NCBI GenBank assembly: GCA_900542525.1 | Contig: UQNZ01000002.1 | Coordinates: 248,001-312,000 of the forward strand | Source of the DNA: an uncultured Eggerthella sp. | GTDB lineage: Bacteria; Actinomycetota; Coriobacteriia; Coriobacteriales; Eggerthellaceae | DNA: 64,000 nucleotides | Reading direction: 5' to 3' | Shown: one piece after another, positions 33,553 through 42,495 of the stretch | How the letters are laid out: each line of letters begins with the position of its first letter | Numbering within the stretch: the stretch's first letter is position 1 | Notes under the pieces: model-generated | What the model was told of the DNA's origin: nothing | Database searches by the model: none | The model's input: only the letters and a program-made list of their open reading frames with translations | Program-made: the position numbers and the translations under genes

Positions 33553-34442
33553 GAAGGAGTGCCCGCATTTCGTTTTATGAGGGACGGAAGCTGTTTGACG
33601 ACAATGCCTGCCAAAACGAGGAAAGCACCGAAGAGCACGAGCGGGGAAGGTGCATCGCCCACGATAGCCCAGGCCGCGAAAATACCCACCGGCAGCTCGC
33701 TCGAGGCCATGATCGAAACCATGCCCGTGGTGAGCTTGGGGCTTGCGAAGTTGATGAGCGTAGTGGGAATGAGGATGCCAAGTACTGCGAAACCGATGGC
33801 GAACGGCCAGGTTATGGGATCGAAGAAGGCTTGCGTGTAAGCTGCTGGGCTTGCGATCGAAGTGAAGAGCAAGCCGCCAGCGGTTAGCATGGTCGTGCGC
33901 AGTACAATAGGCTGGCCTGTTCCCAAGGTTCCTGAATAGTAGAGGAAAAGCGCGTAGAAGAGCGCGGATCCAAGACCATAGGCAATACCAAGGGGGTTGA
34001 GCGCTGCAACGCTTCCATCAAGCAAGCCAGTTGCGAAGAGCGTTCCAACGAGTGTGATAACAATGGCAATGATCGTCGAGGTTGCTGGGAGCTTTTTCTT
34101 GTGAAGGCACTCGATCAACACGCTGATCCAAATGTATTGGAAGAGCAGTGTTAAGGCGGCAGAAGAGGGCAGGAGCGAAACTGCTGAATAGTAGCAAACG
34201 CTCGTACCGCCGGTGAAAACACCGAGCAAGGCAAGCCTAGCAAGGTTTTTAGGAGATGCCCATTTGATGCGTCGAATGGGCATGATTGCAAGGCACACCA
34301 AAAAGGCCACCAAATATTGCAAGGGCACGAACGTGTGAGGATAAATGCCGATCTCAGCTGCGCTCTTGATGGCTGGAACAATGAATCCGTAACAGGATCC
34401 CGCTATAAAAACGATAAGAGAATTGAACAGAACGCGATTCAA
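33549..34442 (-). CDS. EamA/DMT-family transporter
   Basis: A 297-residue drug/metabolite transporter with ten membrane helices in two EamA halves (first about 5-135, second about 145-285); substrate unknown, probably metabolite export. The start is TTG 34442, seven bases after AAAGGG and 15 bases beyond the stop of the DUF2130 gene, so both are co-transcribed. Its stop codon lies inside a dispersed repeat, suggesting that repeat insertion trimmed or replaced the original C terminus (RNAGTPS at the end). Confidence 0.85.
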   Translation of the reverse strand: MNRVLFNSLIVFIAGSCYGFIVPAIKSAAEIGIYPHTFVPLQYLVAFLVCLAIMPIRRIKWASPKNLARLALLGVFTGGTSVCYYSAVSLLPSSAALTLLFQYIWISVLIECLHKKKLPATSTIIAIVITLVGTLFATGLLDGSVAALNPLGIAYGLGSALFYALFLYYSGTLGTGQPIVLRTTMLTAGGLLFTSIASPAAYTQAFFDPITWPFAIGFAVLGILIPTTLINFASPKLTTGMVSIMASSELPVGIFAAWAIVGDAPSPLVLFGAFLVLAGIVVKQLPSLIKRNAGTPS

Positions 34443-34457
34443 GACAAGCCCTTTGAA

Positions 34458-35927
34458 CTAATCATTGTCAGCCGAGGTGCTTTTCGCTTCACGCGCTTCG
34501 TCGAGCAGCGCTTTCATAGTGGGGTTCTTGCGTGTGAGCTTCTTGACCGTAAGATCTTCGGCTTTGTCATTTGCCAAACGAAGCTGATTTTCGCTGCCGA
34601 TCAGGTTGTCCTTGATCTTCTGCAGGTGATCGATCGATTTATCGATCTCTTCTATGGCTTTTTGGAATTTCTGGCTCGCAATGCGGTAGTTGCGCCCGAA
34701 CTTGTCTTTGAAATCAGCCAGCTGATCTTCGAAATTCGTCACATCGATGTTCTGTTGGCGAACGAGCGCAAGCTCTTTACGGTATTGCAGTGAAGAGAGC
34801 GCTGCGTTGCGCAGAAGCGTGATGATGGGAATGAAGAACTGCGGTCGGATCACGTACATCTTCTCGAAGCGATACGACACATCAGTGATGCCAGCGTTGT
34901 AAAGTTCGTTTTCAGGCTCGAGTAGCGAAACGAGCACCGCATATTCGCAGTTCTTCTTCTTGCGATCGGCATCGAGCTTCTTGAAGTGCGATTCGTTAGT
35001 CTTGCGATTTACGGAATCGTCTGCCTCGTTCTTCATCTCGAACATGATGGAGATGATCTCGTTGCCCTCTTCATCGAAATCGCGGAAGATGAAATCGCCT
35101 TTTGTGCCCTCAACTACTTCGTTGTCCTTCTCGAAATAGGCATGTGGGAAGGCGGTGGGGCGCAGACGGTTGAATTCGATCTCGCAGTGTTGCTCGAGGC
35201 TCTCGCCGAGCATCTTCGTAGAGAGCTGCGCTTTCATGTCTTGAATGCGGAGGATCTCGCGTTCGCGATCGGCGATGAGCTCATCTTTAGCAGCGAGCTT
35301 TTCTGCCAGCGTTGCCTTATGCTCGGCTTCGATGCGTGCGAGTGCTTCTTGCTCACGAACTACCTGGGCACGCAGTTCATCACGCTCGCGTTCAACTGCG
35401 ATGCGGGCGTCCTTCAGGGTCGATTCTTGCTTCTGGAGCGCAAGCTGGGTTTCAGTCGAAGCCTGTTGACGCTGCGTTTCAAGCTGTTGCGCGAGCGAAT
35501 CGCGCTCCTTTTCGACAGCACGCAGCTTATCGCTTTCTGCGCTCAAGGCATCAGCAACGGCAAGCTTTCGGGCAGTATCAGCCTCGCTCGCTTGTGCTTG
35601 AAGTTGTGCCTTCAGTGCTTCGAGCTGCTTTTCAAGCTCCGCCTTTTCGTTTTGAGCTGCAAGCTGAAGATCTTTGGCTTCGGCACGGAACTGCTCGGTC
35701 TGTGCGGCAAGCTGGCTATCGCGCTGCGCAATTTGCGCACGCAGCTCTTCTTCGGCTTTCGCAACCGCAAGAGCCATATCCTGTTCGCGATTCTTTTCGG
35801 CAAGCGAGATGCGTTCGTTCAGCTCGCGCCGGAATTCATGGTCGCGTACCTGGTTCAAAAGAGCAGCGTAGCCGCTTTCGTCAACGGTGAAGACTTGGCC
35901 ACAATGAGGGCATTTGATCTCGTTCAT
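34458..35927 (-). CDS. DUF2130 protein: zinc-finger, coiled coil and nuclease-like domain
   Basis: A 489-residue cytoplasmic protein. The N terminus has CPHCGQVF (Cys6, Cys9), a zinc-knuckle half. A long coiled coil covers residues about 30-250. The DUF2130 domain follows, with GDFIFRDFDEEGNEI and FEMKNE, an arrangement resembling a PD-(D/E)XK nuclease core, and a second coiled coil near 390-450. The biochemical activity of the family is not established as far as I know; DNA binding or cleavage is inferred from fold resemblance. ATG 35927 follows AAAGGA. It sits between a small membrane protein gene (19-base gap) and the DMT transporter in one leftward operon. Confidence 0.8.
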   Translation of the reverse strand: MNEIKCPHCGQVFTVDESGYAALLNQVRDHEFRRELNERISLAEKNREQDMALAVAKAEEELRAQIAQRDSQLAAQTEQFRAEAKDLQLAAQNEKAELEKQLEALKAQLQAQASEADTARKLAVADALSAESDKLRAVEKERDSLAQQLETQRQQASTETQLALQKQESTLKDARIAVERERDELRAQVVREQEALARIEAEHKATLAEKLAAKDELIADREREILRIQDMKAQLSTKMLGESLEQHCEIEFNRLRPTAFPHAYFEKDNEVVEGTKGDFIFRDFDEEGNEIISIMFEMKNEADDSVNRKTNESHFKKLDADRKKKNCEYAVLVSLLEPENELYNAGITDVSYRFEKMYVIRPQFFIPIITLLRNAALSSLQYRKELALVRQQNIDVTNFEDQLADFKDKFGRNYRIASQKFQKAIEEIDKSIDHLQKIKDNLIGSENQLRLANDKAEDLTVKKLTRKNPTMKALLDEAREAKSTSADND

Positions 35928-35946
35928 TCAGTTCCTTTTCGTGTGA

Positions 35947-36381
35947 TCATGCGCGGTGCGACGCTTTTTGAGCTTTCTTGTGGGGCTTGAAGATCGAAAG
36001 AGCAAAGAGTGCGATCATGCCCGCCACGATCCCGCTCAAACAGAGCGGATGGATGGGGACGAGCGCAGTTGAGACGACAAGGGCAATAGTGAGCACCCAT
36101 TTTGCGGTGACCCAGCCATGAGAGAAGAAGCCCCATTTCGTGACAAAACCATAGAGAAGTCCGGTTGCCATGAGCGCAGGGATGCAGACCTTCACGACCT
36201 CTTGGACAAGGTTGATCGTTGCAAGGCCGAAGACCGGATCGATCGTTTGCGTCCAGAGCATGATCGAGCATACGAGCACGATGGTGAAGCCGCCAAGCCA
36301 CAGGCTCGCGAACAACAGATGGACAAGGTCGAGGATGTGTTTAGGGGTCTTCTTCAACTTGGGCAAGATTGGTGCATGCAT
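35947..36381 (-). CDS. Small four-helix membrane protein
   Basis: The 144-residue product has four hydrophobic helices (about 18-42, 56-80, 90-108, 112-130) and a basic C-terminal tail (KPHKKAQKASHR). His21 in DLVHLLFASLWLGG recalls the helix start of CopD/DUF2269-type membrane proteins, but this is weak. Function is not recognised. ATG 36381 follows AAGGAG. First gene of a leftward operon with the DUF2130 and DMT genes. Confidence 0.65.
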   Translation of the reverse strand: MHAPILPKLKKTPKHILDLVHLLFASLWLGGFTIVLVCSIMLWTQTIDPVFGLATINLVQEVVKVCIPALMATGLLYGFVTKWGFFSHGWVTAKWVLTIALVVSTALVPIHPLCLSGIVAGMIALFALSIFKPHKKAQKASHRA

Positions 36382-36506
36382 GGCCAGCTCCTTAATTCCT
36401 GGTAGGCAAGAAGTGGATTACCGGTTGATTCATCAGCTGCTTTAGCAGCTCGCGTAGGCTTCGGGCTGCTCGCGAAAACTATGATGAACGCTCTTTCGTT
36501 AGCATA

Positions 36507-37883
36507 TCATGGCTGAGGAGGGAGCGCGTTATCTGCAGAAAGTTTCTTTTGTTTACGATAGCCATAGTGACCAGAGAGGCCGATCATAAAGCAAGCCGCT
36601 ATTGCGCAGGCGAACATCTCAGCGACGGTTACGGAGAACCAAATACCGTCGATGCCGAAGATGAGCGGCAAGATGATGACCGCTCCTGTCTCGAACACGA
36701 GCGTGCGCAAAAACGAGATGAGCGCCGAAACAAGCCCATTGTTGAGTGCGGTGAACAGGGACGATGCATATATCGAAAAGCCCATGAACAAGAAGCAGAG
36801 CGCATATATCTTGTAAGCATGCACCGTGAGGTCGAGCAAAGAGGTATCGTAGGCCACGAAGATCTTCGATATAGGCTCGGCAAATGCTTGTCCAGCGAGG
36901 AACATGAACAACGAGGCAATGGTGATGAGTCCTAAGCTCTTCATGAGCAGCGAGCGCATCTCTTTGTGATTCTTCGCACCGTATTGGAAGCTCATAAGGG
37001 GTGAAGCGCCTACCGAATATCCCATGAAGATAGCGGCAAAGATCATGGCGGTATACATGATCACGCCGTATGCCGCTACGCCATCTTCGCCGATGTAGTG
37101 CAAAAGCTGCCAATTATAGAGCATGGACACGAAGCTCATTGCGATATTGGTGACCATTTCAGACGAGCCATTCACGCACGCTTTGCCGATGACCTTCAGG
37201 CGTAGGTGAGGCTTCACAAAATAGAGATGGCTCGTGCGCTTCTTCATGAAGTAGATAAGCGGAATGCCGCCGCCTAAGACTTCGCCGATGTTGGTGGCGA
37301 TTGCAGCGCCGATGAGCCCCCATTGGAATACGCCCACGAAAAGAAAGTCCAAAACGATATTGGTAACGCCTGCGATGACGATGACATAGAATCCAAGTTT
37401 AGGTTGACCTGCGGTTACGAAGAAGCTTTGGAAGGCGTATTGCAGCACGAAGAAAGGCAGGGAGAACATCATGAAGATACCGTAGAGGGTAGCTGCTTCA
37501 AGCATCGCCCCTTCTGCTCCGAGAAAGCCCGCCATATCTTCCATGAAGAAGATGCCCATAATAGCGAGTGCCGTACCGATAACACCTGCAAAGATAACGA
37601 GCAGGGTGAAATAGCGGCGTGCGCGCGGATGGTCGCCCTCTCCGAGCGTTTTTGCAACGATCGCACTGCCACCAGTGCCGACCATCATACCTACGGAGGC
37701 GAGGATCATGGCGAAAGGCAAGATGAGGTTCACGGCGGCGAATGCGGTTTTGCCTGCGAAGTTCGAGACGAAAATACCGTCTACGATGGTGTAGAGCGAG
37801 GTGAAGATCATCATGAAGATGGTAGGGAGCGTAAAGCGAATGAGCTTGCTCGTGGACATATGTTGCGAAAGGTCGAAAGCCAC
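36507..37883 (-). CDS. MATE-family efflux transporter
   Basis: Multidrug/toxin exporter driven by Na+ or H+, with 12 membrane helices in two halves over 458 residues. The first helix region reads LIRFTLPTIFMMIFTSLYTIVDGIFVSNFAG, and the conserved GTGGSAIVAKTLGEGD loop follows helix 2. The start is GTG 37883, five bases after AAAGGA. It stands alone, leftward. Substrates cannot be predicted. Confidence 0.88.
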   Translation of the reverse strand: MAFDLSQHMSTSKLIRFTLPTIFMMIFTSLYTIVDGIFVSNFAGKTAFAAVNLILPFAMILASVGMMVGTGGSAIVAKTLGEGDHPRARRYFTLLVIFAGVIGTALAIMGIFFMEDMAGFLGAEGAMLEAATLYGIFMMFSLPFFVLQYAFQSFFVTAGQPKLGFYVIVIAGVTNIVLDFLFVGVFQWGLIGAAIATNIGEVLGGGIPLIYFMKKRTSHLYFVKPHLRLKVIGKACVNGSSEMVTNIAMSFVSMLYNWQLLHYIGEDGVAAYGVIMYTAMIFAAIFMGYSVGASPLMSFQYGAKNHKEMRSLLMKSLGLITIASLFMFLAGQAFAEPISKIFVAYDTSLLDLTVHAYKIYALCFLFMGFSIYASSLFTALNNGLVSALISFLRTLVFETGAVIILPLIFGIDGIWFSVTVAEMFACAIAACFMIGLSGHYGYRKQKKLSADNALPPQP

Positions 37884-38057
37884 AGGAGTCCTTTAAACCG
37901 GTTCAAGATCGTAGTTGCCTGCTTCTGAGAAAGCCAGAGAGCATCCGTCAAAGATACTACAGTCTAAGAACGGCTATCAAATTCATTACATTATCTGTAC
38001 AAACTGCGAACTTCCTTCACAATAGAATTCTCATACTTTTTCAAGAAAGAAGACCCT

Positions 38058-39560
38058 ATGGAGACGAATAGCATCAACAGTTTCCTCGTTCTGATAACGG
38101 GTGACATCGATAACTTCATGTATACCTACATTCTTGTTGCGTTGCTCGTGTTCACCGGCATCTATTTCACGATTCGCACGAAAGGCGTGCAGTTTCGCTA
38201 CATCAAAGATATGTTCACGCAGCTCTTCGAGAAGAAGGTCGACAAGAACGGAAAGGCGATCTCTTCGTTTCAGGCGATGATGGTCTCGACGGGGTCGCGT
38301 GTGGGCACCGGCAATATCGCTGGTATTGCAACGGCGCTTGCTATGGGTGGCCCGGGCGCGCTCTTTTGGATGTGGGTCATGGCGCTTATCGGTGGCGCAT
38401 CGGCGTTCATCGAATCAACGCTCGCGCAGATCTTCAAGATTCGCGGTAAAGATGGGCAATTCCGTGGTGGACCTGCTTATTACATTCAGCAGGGCTTGGG
38501 AAAGCGCTGGATGGGTATTGCGTTCGCGGTTTCGCTCATTGCCTGTTATGTGGTGGGATTCAACGAGCTGCAAGCATATAATGCTGCTTCTGGCCTGGAG
38601 TATTACATTCCTGATTATGCGACCAATGGTGCTGCGGTGGTCTTAGGGGTTGTGTTCACTATTGCTACTGCAGTTGTTATCTTTGGAGGTCAGAAACGCA
38701 TTTCGGTCATCAATTCATGGGTCGTACCTATCATGGCGCTTGCCTATATTGGTTTGGGTATTTGGATCACCCTCTCTCATCTGAATTTGCTGCCGGCAGC
38801 TTTCGGAATGATGTTCGCTTCTGCTTTTGATTTTCAGGCGATATTCGGTGGCTTCGCGGGGTCTGCTTTGATGCTGGGCATCAAGCGTGGTTTATTCTCC
38901 AATGAAGCCGGTATGGGTTCAGCGCCGAATGCTGCAGCAACAGCATCAGTTTCGCATCCTGCGAAGCAAGGGCTGGTGCAGACGCTTTCGGTCTACATTG
39001 ATACGCTTTTCATCTGTACGTGTTCAGCCATGATCGTGCTGGTATTCATGGTCCAGGATCCTCAGACAGCGGCTGGGTTGAACGGCATGCCGCTCGTTCA
39101 GATGGCGGTCTATCACTTTGCGGGCGATGTGGGGATCGCGTTCATCACTGCAGCGGTGTTCTTGTTCGCTTATACCAGTCTGATCGGCAATTATTTTTAT
39201 GCGGAATCCAATTTGAAGTTCATCTTCGGCGAGCGTAAGACGTTGCTCTTCTGGTTTAGAGTTGCATGTTTGGTGATCATCTTTGCGGGATGCTTGAGCA
39301 GCTTCGATCTGGCGTGGAATGTGGCTGATATCTTGATGGGTATCATGTGCATCATCAACCTCATCGCGATTCTTGCGCTGGGGAAGTGGGCGCTCAAGTG
39401 CCTGGACGATTACACGCGGCAAAGAAAGCAAGGGATCAACCCCGTGTTCAATGCGGCGTCGATCCCTGATTTGCCTGCGTGTGAATGCTGGAACAGCGCG
39501 TTCGATGCTCAGATCGAACGCGACCTTGAGCAGCGAGAAAAAGCCTTTGAGAAAGATTGA
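38058..39560 (+). CDS. Sodium:alanine symporter (AGCS family), second copy
   Basis: A 500-residue membrane protein with the same family features as the gene at 24625-26085: SFQAMMVSTGSRVGTGNIAG, GGPGALFWMWVMAL and RGLFSNEAGMGSAPNAAA. The start is ATG 38058 behind AAGAAAGAAG. The cytoplasmic C terminus is about 50 residues. Sequence divergence from the first AGCS protein is substantial, so these are old paralogues. It is convergent with the YqeY gene. Confidence 0.9.
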   Translation: METNSINSFLVLITGDIDNFMYTYILVALLVFTGIYFTIRTKGVQFRYIKDMFTQLFEKKVDKNGKAISSFQAMMVSTGSRVGTGNIAGIATALAMGGPGALFWMWVMALIGGASAFIESTLAQIFKIRGKDGQFRGGPAYYIQQGLGKRWMGIAFAVSLIACYVVGFNELQAYNAASGLEYYIPDYATNGAAVVLGVVFTIATAVVIFGGQKRISVINSWVVPIMALAYIGLGIWITLSHLNLLPAAFGMMFASAFDFQAIFGGFAGSALMLGIKRGLFSNEAGMGSAPNAAATASVSHPAKQGLVQTLSVYIDTLFICTCSAMIVLVFMVQDPQTAAGLNGMPLVQMAVYHFAGDVGIAFITAAVFLFAYTSLIGNYFYAESNLKFIFGERKTLLFWFRVACLVIIFAGCLSSFDLAWNVADILMGIMCIINLIAILALGKWALKCLDDYTRQRKQGINPVFNAASIPDLPACECWNSAFDAQIERDLEQREKAFEKD

Positions 39561-39567
39561 TACCTGA

Positions 39568-40011
39568 TCAGCTAAGGCGTTGGTTCAAAGTTGCAGCTGC
39601 AGCGGCCTTGTCAAAGTTGCCGCCTGTGCGCTGAGTGAGCGCTCCCATCACGCGCCCCATATCCTTTTTGGTAGTTGCGCCTGTTTCAGCAACCACTTCG
39701 TCGATGAGCGCCATGAGCTCTTCGCCCTCAACCTGCTCAGGAAGATAGCCTTCTAGAATGGTTACTTGCTCAGTGAGCGTATCGGTGCGCTCTTGGTTGT
39801 TGCCTGCTTTGATCGAGCCATCGAGCGTTTCCTTTGTTTGCTTGATAACGCGTTTGAGCATTGCGTCCACGTCGGCTTCCGTAATGTCGCGGCGCTCGTT
39901 CACTTCGATCGCCTTCAGCTCCGTGTGAACCTGACGCAAAATGTCTCGCCGGTTATTGTCATGCGCCTTCATGGCCGATTTGATCTCATCTTGTAAGTTC
40001 TGGTAATCCAT
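39568..40011 (-). CDS. YqeY / GatB-like domain protein
   Basis: A 147-residue cytoplasmic protein homologous to the C-terminal tail domain of GatB (YqeY family), helical throughout, with EVNERRDITEADVDAMLKR and the conserved DMGRVMGALTQRTGGNFD near the C terminus. It may assist tRNA-dependent amidation or bind tRNA; its role as a free-standing protein is unclear. Start ATG 40011 follows AAAGGA, which rules out the longer in-frame ORF reaching 40053. Confidence 0.88.
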   Translation of the reverse strand: MDYQNLQDEIKSAMKAHDNNRRDILRQVHTELKAIEVNERRDITEADVDAMLKRVIKQTKETLDGSIKAGNNQERTDTLTEQVTILEGYLPEQVEGEELMALIDEVVAETGATTKKDMGRVMGALTQRTGGNFDKAAAAATLNQRLS

Positions 40012-40035
40012 AGTGGTTCCTTTTGTTGGGTAGGT

Positions 40036-40069
40036 GAAATAAAAGCGACGCACACAAGGCGCGCCGCTT
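40036..40069 (-). terminator. Terminator between the 45-residue peptide gene and yqeY
   Basis: On the minus strand AAGCGGCGC, a loop and GCGTCGCTT precede TTATTT. The stem has one mismatch. Confidence 0.6.
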
Positions 40070-40121
40070 CATCTGGTTTGCAATGCGGATTCGCCGAAGT
40101 CTTCGACGAATCGTGGCGAAT

Positions 40122-40259
40122 TTAGTCGACGCTCATAGTGAGGAGCAGCAGTGCGTCGTGCTTCTTAGCATCGAGTGCGATCTCGCGCGTGATCTCGGTG
40201 CCCTTGGGCAGTGCGAACGTGTCATCGGCGTTTGCTCTTTTTGAGCGTGCGGCAGACAT
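40122..40259 (-). CDS. 45-residue peptide translationally coupled to the Ala/Thr/Pro-rich membrane protein
   Basis: The ATG at 40257-40259 overlaps the TAA stop of the upstream gene (TAATG), and AGGATGAGC just before it can act as binding site. The product starts MSAARSKRANADDTFALP, includes ITREIALDAKKHDALL and ends LLTMSVD. It is small, charged and soluble. The tight overlap and the following terminator argue for a real gene. Function unknown; a partner or regulator of the upstream protein is an inference from coupling. Confidence 0.6.
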   Translation of the reverse strand: MSAARSKRANADDTFALPKGTEITREIALDAKKHDALLLLTMSVD

Positions 40260-41707
40260 TAGCTCATCCTTTCGACGGCATCAAGCTTAATGCGCTCGAA
40301 GCGTGTGAGAACGCTTGATTGGCGAAGCTTCGCAGCGATCTCTTTTGCTTTGTTAGCATCGCCTGCTTTTACATAACAAGCGAGTTCTTCGAAGTGGGTG
40401 TTGCGTGCTTCATTAGCGTTGGGTGCGAGAGCAGCAGCTTCCTCAAAAAGCATCGCCGCAATGGCGTAGGCGCCTTGATCGCGCAATGCAGCAGCACGGG
40501 CACTGAACTCTGCGAAGTGATCGGCTGGTGCCTTTTTAGCCGGTTTCGGTGCAGGTTTTGTTGCCGGTTGTGGTTTAGGCTCAGGCGCAGGAGCGGGTGT
40601 TGCAGTTGAGGCGGTTGAGGTCTTGGCGGGTGTGGCCTCCGTGTTCGCGGGCGTTTGCTCTTCTGATGAACTGATCGGCGTACCGACATTCAGTTCGCGC
40701 TCCTTCTCAGCGTTCATGGCAGGGCTTGCTTGCGAGGCGAAAGGACGAACAAGTTCCTCGATCTCTTCTTCTGCTGCGTGGCCGACAAGAATTTCGATCT
40801 CGGCAGCTTCGCGTAGTTGGTCTTCGCTTGGAGATGCGGCGACAGGAGCAGCCTTAACAGCAGGTTCAGTCGTTTTCTCAGTTGATTCTTCGATAGCGAT
40901 TTCAGCCGCTTGTTCCTTTTTCGCGAAAGGCTTGCTTGAAGCTTCGTGAGAAACAGGCTTAGCCGCTTGCTCTGCGGACTCAGTGGTCTTAGCTTTCTGG
41001 GGCTCGGTCGATTTCGTGGGCTCAACTGGCTTCGTTGCTGTAGGTGAATCGACGGGTGTGGATTCCGTTGCTGTTTTCTGTGTAGATAGAGCCTCTGCTT
41101 TTGCAGTGGGTTGTGCAGGCTTCGGCGTGTCTTTTACGGAAACCTTCGGCGATTCAACAGAAGACTTTGCAGTTGCTTTTGGAGCTTCTGAGGCAGTTGG
41201 CTTAGCTGGAGTGGAAGCAGTAGCAGTAGGTGTCTTTGCTTTAGTGGTGGCAGTTGCAGAAGCGTCTACTTTCGCTGTTGAAGAAGAAGCTGATGAAGCG
41301 GGCGCTGTTTGCTGAGAAGCGCTGGGGGCAGGAGCCGCTTTCTTGGATGCTGTTCCAGGGCTGATTACGCTCGAAGCTTTCGTGCTTTCAGCTGCGATGT
41401 CTTTTTTAGGAATCTCGAACGAGCGTTTCGAAGGAACTTTGGCGCGTTCTTTGCTTCCGCTGCGCAGGACCACCATGTAAACGCAGATAGGAATGACGAT
41501 ACAAGCGACCGTGAAGAAAGGGACGATCCATTCAGCGGGGAAGAAAGCAACGAAAATGAAGAACCAAAGAGCAAGAACAGCGAGGGTGCCAAAGGCAAAA
41601 TAAGCAGCACGGCGTTGAGGGCCGGGGGCACTCAATCGCTTACCTGCGACGATGCCAACGATTATGACCGCTACAATCAGTGCGACGCTGATCCACATGT
41701 TCTGCAT
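40259..41707 (-). CDS. Membrane-anchored Ala/Thr/Pro-rich protein with TPR-like C-terminal domain
   Basis: Function unknown. The 482-residue product has about three membrane helices (residues 5-22, 35-55, 60-80). A low-complexity linker rich in Ala, Thr, Pro, Ser and Lys spans about 90-385 (recurring TKAKTPTATAS, KPVEPTKST). The C-terminal helical domain (residues 395-482, SARAAALRDQGAYAIAAMLF) resembles one or two TPR units. Low-complexity spacers of this kind often let a domain reach away from the membrane. ATG 41707 follows AAAGGG. The stop overlaps the start of the 45-residue peptide gene. Confidence 0.7.
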   Translation of the reverse strand: MQNMWISVALIVAVIIVGIVAGKRLSAPGPQRRAAYFAFGTLAVLALWFFIFVAFFPAEWIVPFFTVACIVIPICVYMVVLRSGSKERAKVPSKRSFEIPKKDIAAESTKASSVISPGTASKKAAPAPSASQQTAPASSASSSTAKVDASATATTKAKTPTATASTPAKPTASEAPKATAKSSVESPKVSVKDTPKPAQPTAKAEALSTQKTATESTPVDSPTATKPVEPTKSTEPQKAKTTESAEQAAKPVSHEASSKPFAKKEQAAEIAIEESTEKTTEPAVKAAPVAASPSEDQLREAAEIEILVGHAAEEEIEELVRPFASQASPAMNAEKERELNVGTPISSSEEQTPANTEATPAKTSTASTATPAPAPEPKPQPATKPAPKPAKKAPADHFAEFSARAAALRDQGAYAIAAMLFEEAAALAPNANEARNTHFEELACYVKAGDANKAKEIAAKLRQSSVLTRFERIKLDAVERMS

Positions 41708-41880
41708 GCTACCCTTTACTAGTGCTGTTCAAAGTGACACGTGAAACGCACCCATTTTCCTAACGCTACGTTGGTAAATGAGCCCATCTTTATATCTAAG
41801 AAAGTATAACATCTTTCATATACTTTATTCAGGGGTTTTATCAGAAGGTTTGCAGGTGGTTTTGGCTTTGAAGCTTCGTG

Positions 41881-41911
41881 TTGTACTTGAAGTACGGTTC
41901 AAGCCGATAAT
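41881..41911 (+). promoter_or_regulatory. MerR-type promoter with 19-bp spacer and central dyad
   Basis: TTGTAC (41881-41886), a 19-bp spacer and GATAAT (41906-41911). Inside the spacer is the perfect dyad CTTGAA-GTACGG-TTCAAG at 41886-41903. This overlong spacer with a centred dyad is the classic layout for activation by a MerR-family protein, and a merR gene lies directly downstream. Confidence 0.65.
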
Positions 41912-41954
41912 AAAAGCTGTTTGACGCTAGTGAAGAGACAAAGTAGGCGCGATC

Positions 41955-42419
41955 ATGGAACTGAAAAATGGTTACTCAATTGGTGAAGCTGCGAAGGCTT
42001 TAGATATTCCCGCCTCAACTATTAGATATTACGAGAAGAATGGGCTCTTACCTCATATTGGGCGAACCGAGGGCGGCATCCGCAGTTTTACGGATGCGGA
42101 TTTGGATCTGTTGCGTTTGATCGGGCATTTGAAGATGTCAGGCATGTCGCTGAAAGAGATCGGCGAATTTGTACGCCTGAGCGAATTGGGCGATGAATCC
42201 ATTGAGGACAGACGCGCGTTGGTACATAGACGCCGTGAGAAGATCCTCGAACAGATCGAGGATCTTAACCGCACGCTTCGGTTCATCGAGTATAAATGTT
42301 GGTTCTACGATACGGCCTCTGATGCAGGCACTTGCGAAGTTCCGCGCAAGATGCCTAAAGAGGAGATGCCTTCTGAGCTGCTCGCAACCTTGGAGGAGTG
42401 CCAAATTCAAGGACACTGA
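41955..42419 (+). CDS. MerR-family transcriptional regulator
   Basis: A 154-residue regulator with an N-terminal winged-helix domain: YSIGEAAKALDIPASTIRYYEKNGLLPH followed by GGIRSFTDADLDLLRLI. A coiled-coil dimerisation helix (about 85-115) and a short effector region with KCWFYDTASDAGTCEVP, including two Cys, complete it. The effector is unknown. The MerR-like 19-bp-spacer promoter upstream points to autoregulation, and mtnA 76 bases downstream may be in the same transcript. ATG 41955 has a weak binding site. Confidence 0.88.
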   Translation: MELKNGYSIGEAAKALDIPASTIRYYEKNGLLPHIGRTEGGIRSFTDADLDLLRLIGHLKMSGMSLKEIGEFVRLSELGDESIEDRRALVHRRREKILEQIEDLNRTLRFIEYKCWFYDTASDAGTCEVPRKMPKEEMPSELLATLEECQIQGH

Positions 42420-42420
42420 G

Positions 42421-42437
42421 GTGAACAGGGGTGTTCG
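42421..42437. repeat. Truncated remnant of the GTGAACA palindromic repeat
   Basis: GTGAACAGGGG is followed directly by TGTTC, which looks like the full repeat with its middle 10 bases deleted. Confidence 0.4.
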
Positions 42438-42495
42438 CGTTGTTCTGTTCGGGTATATTGGAATGCGGTAATCGTTTGAATGGCAGGGAGTCCAC

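Noticed and set aside
36749..36770. GTGAACAGGGACG within the MATE gene as another dispersed-repeat copy
   Set aside because: Short match in a coding sequence without the paired arm; probably chance.
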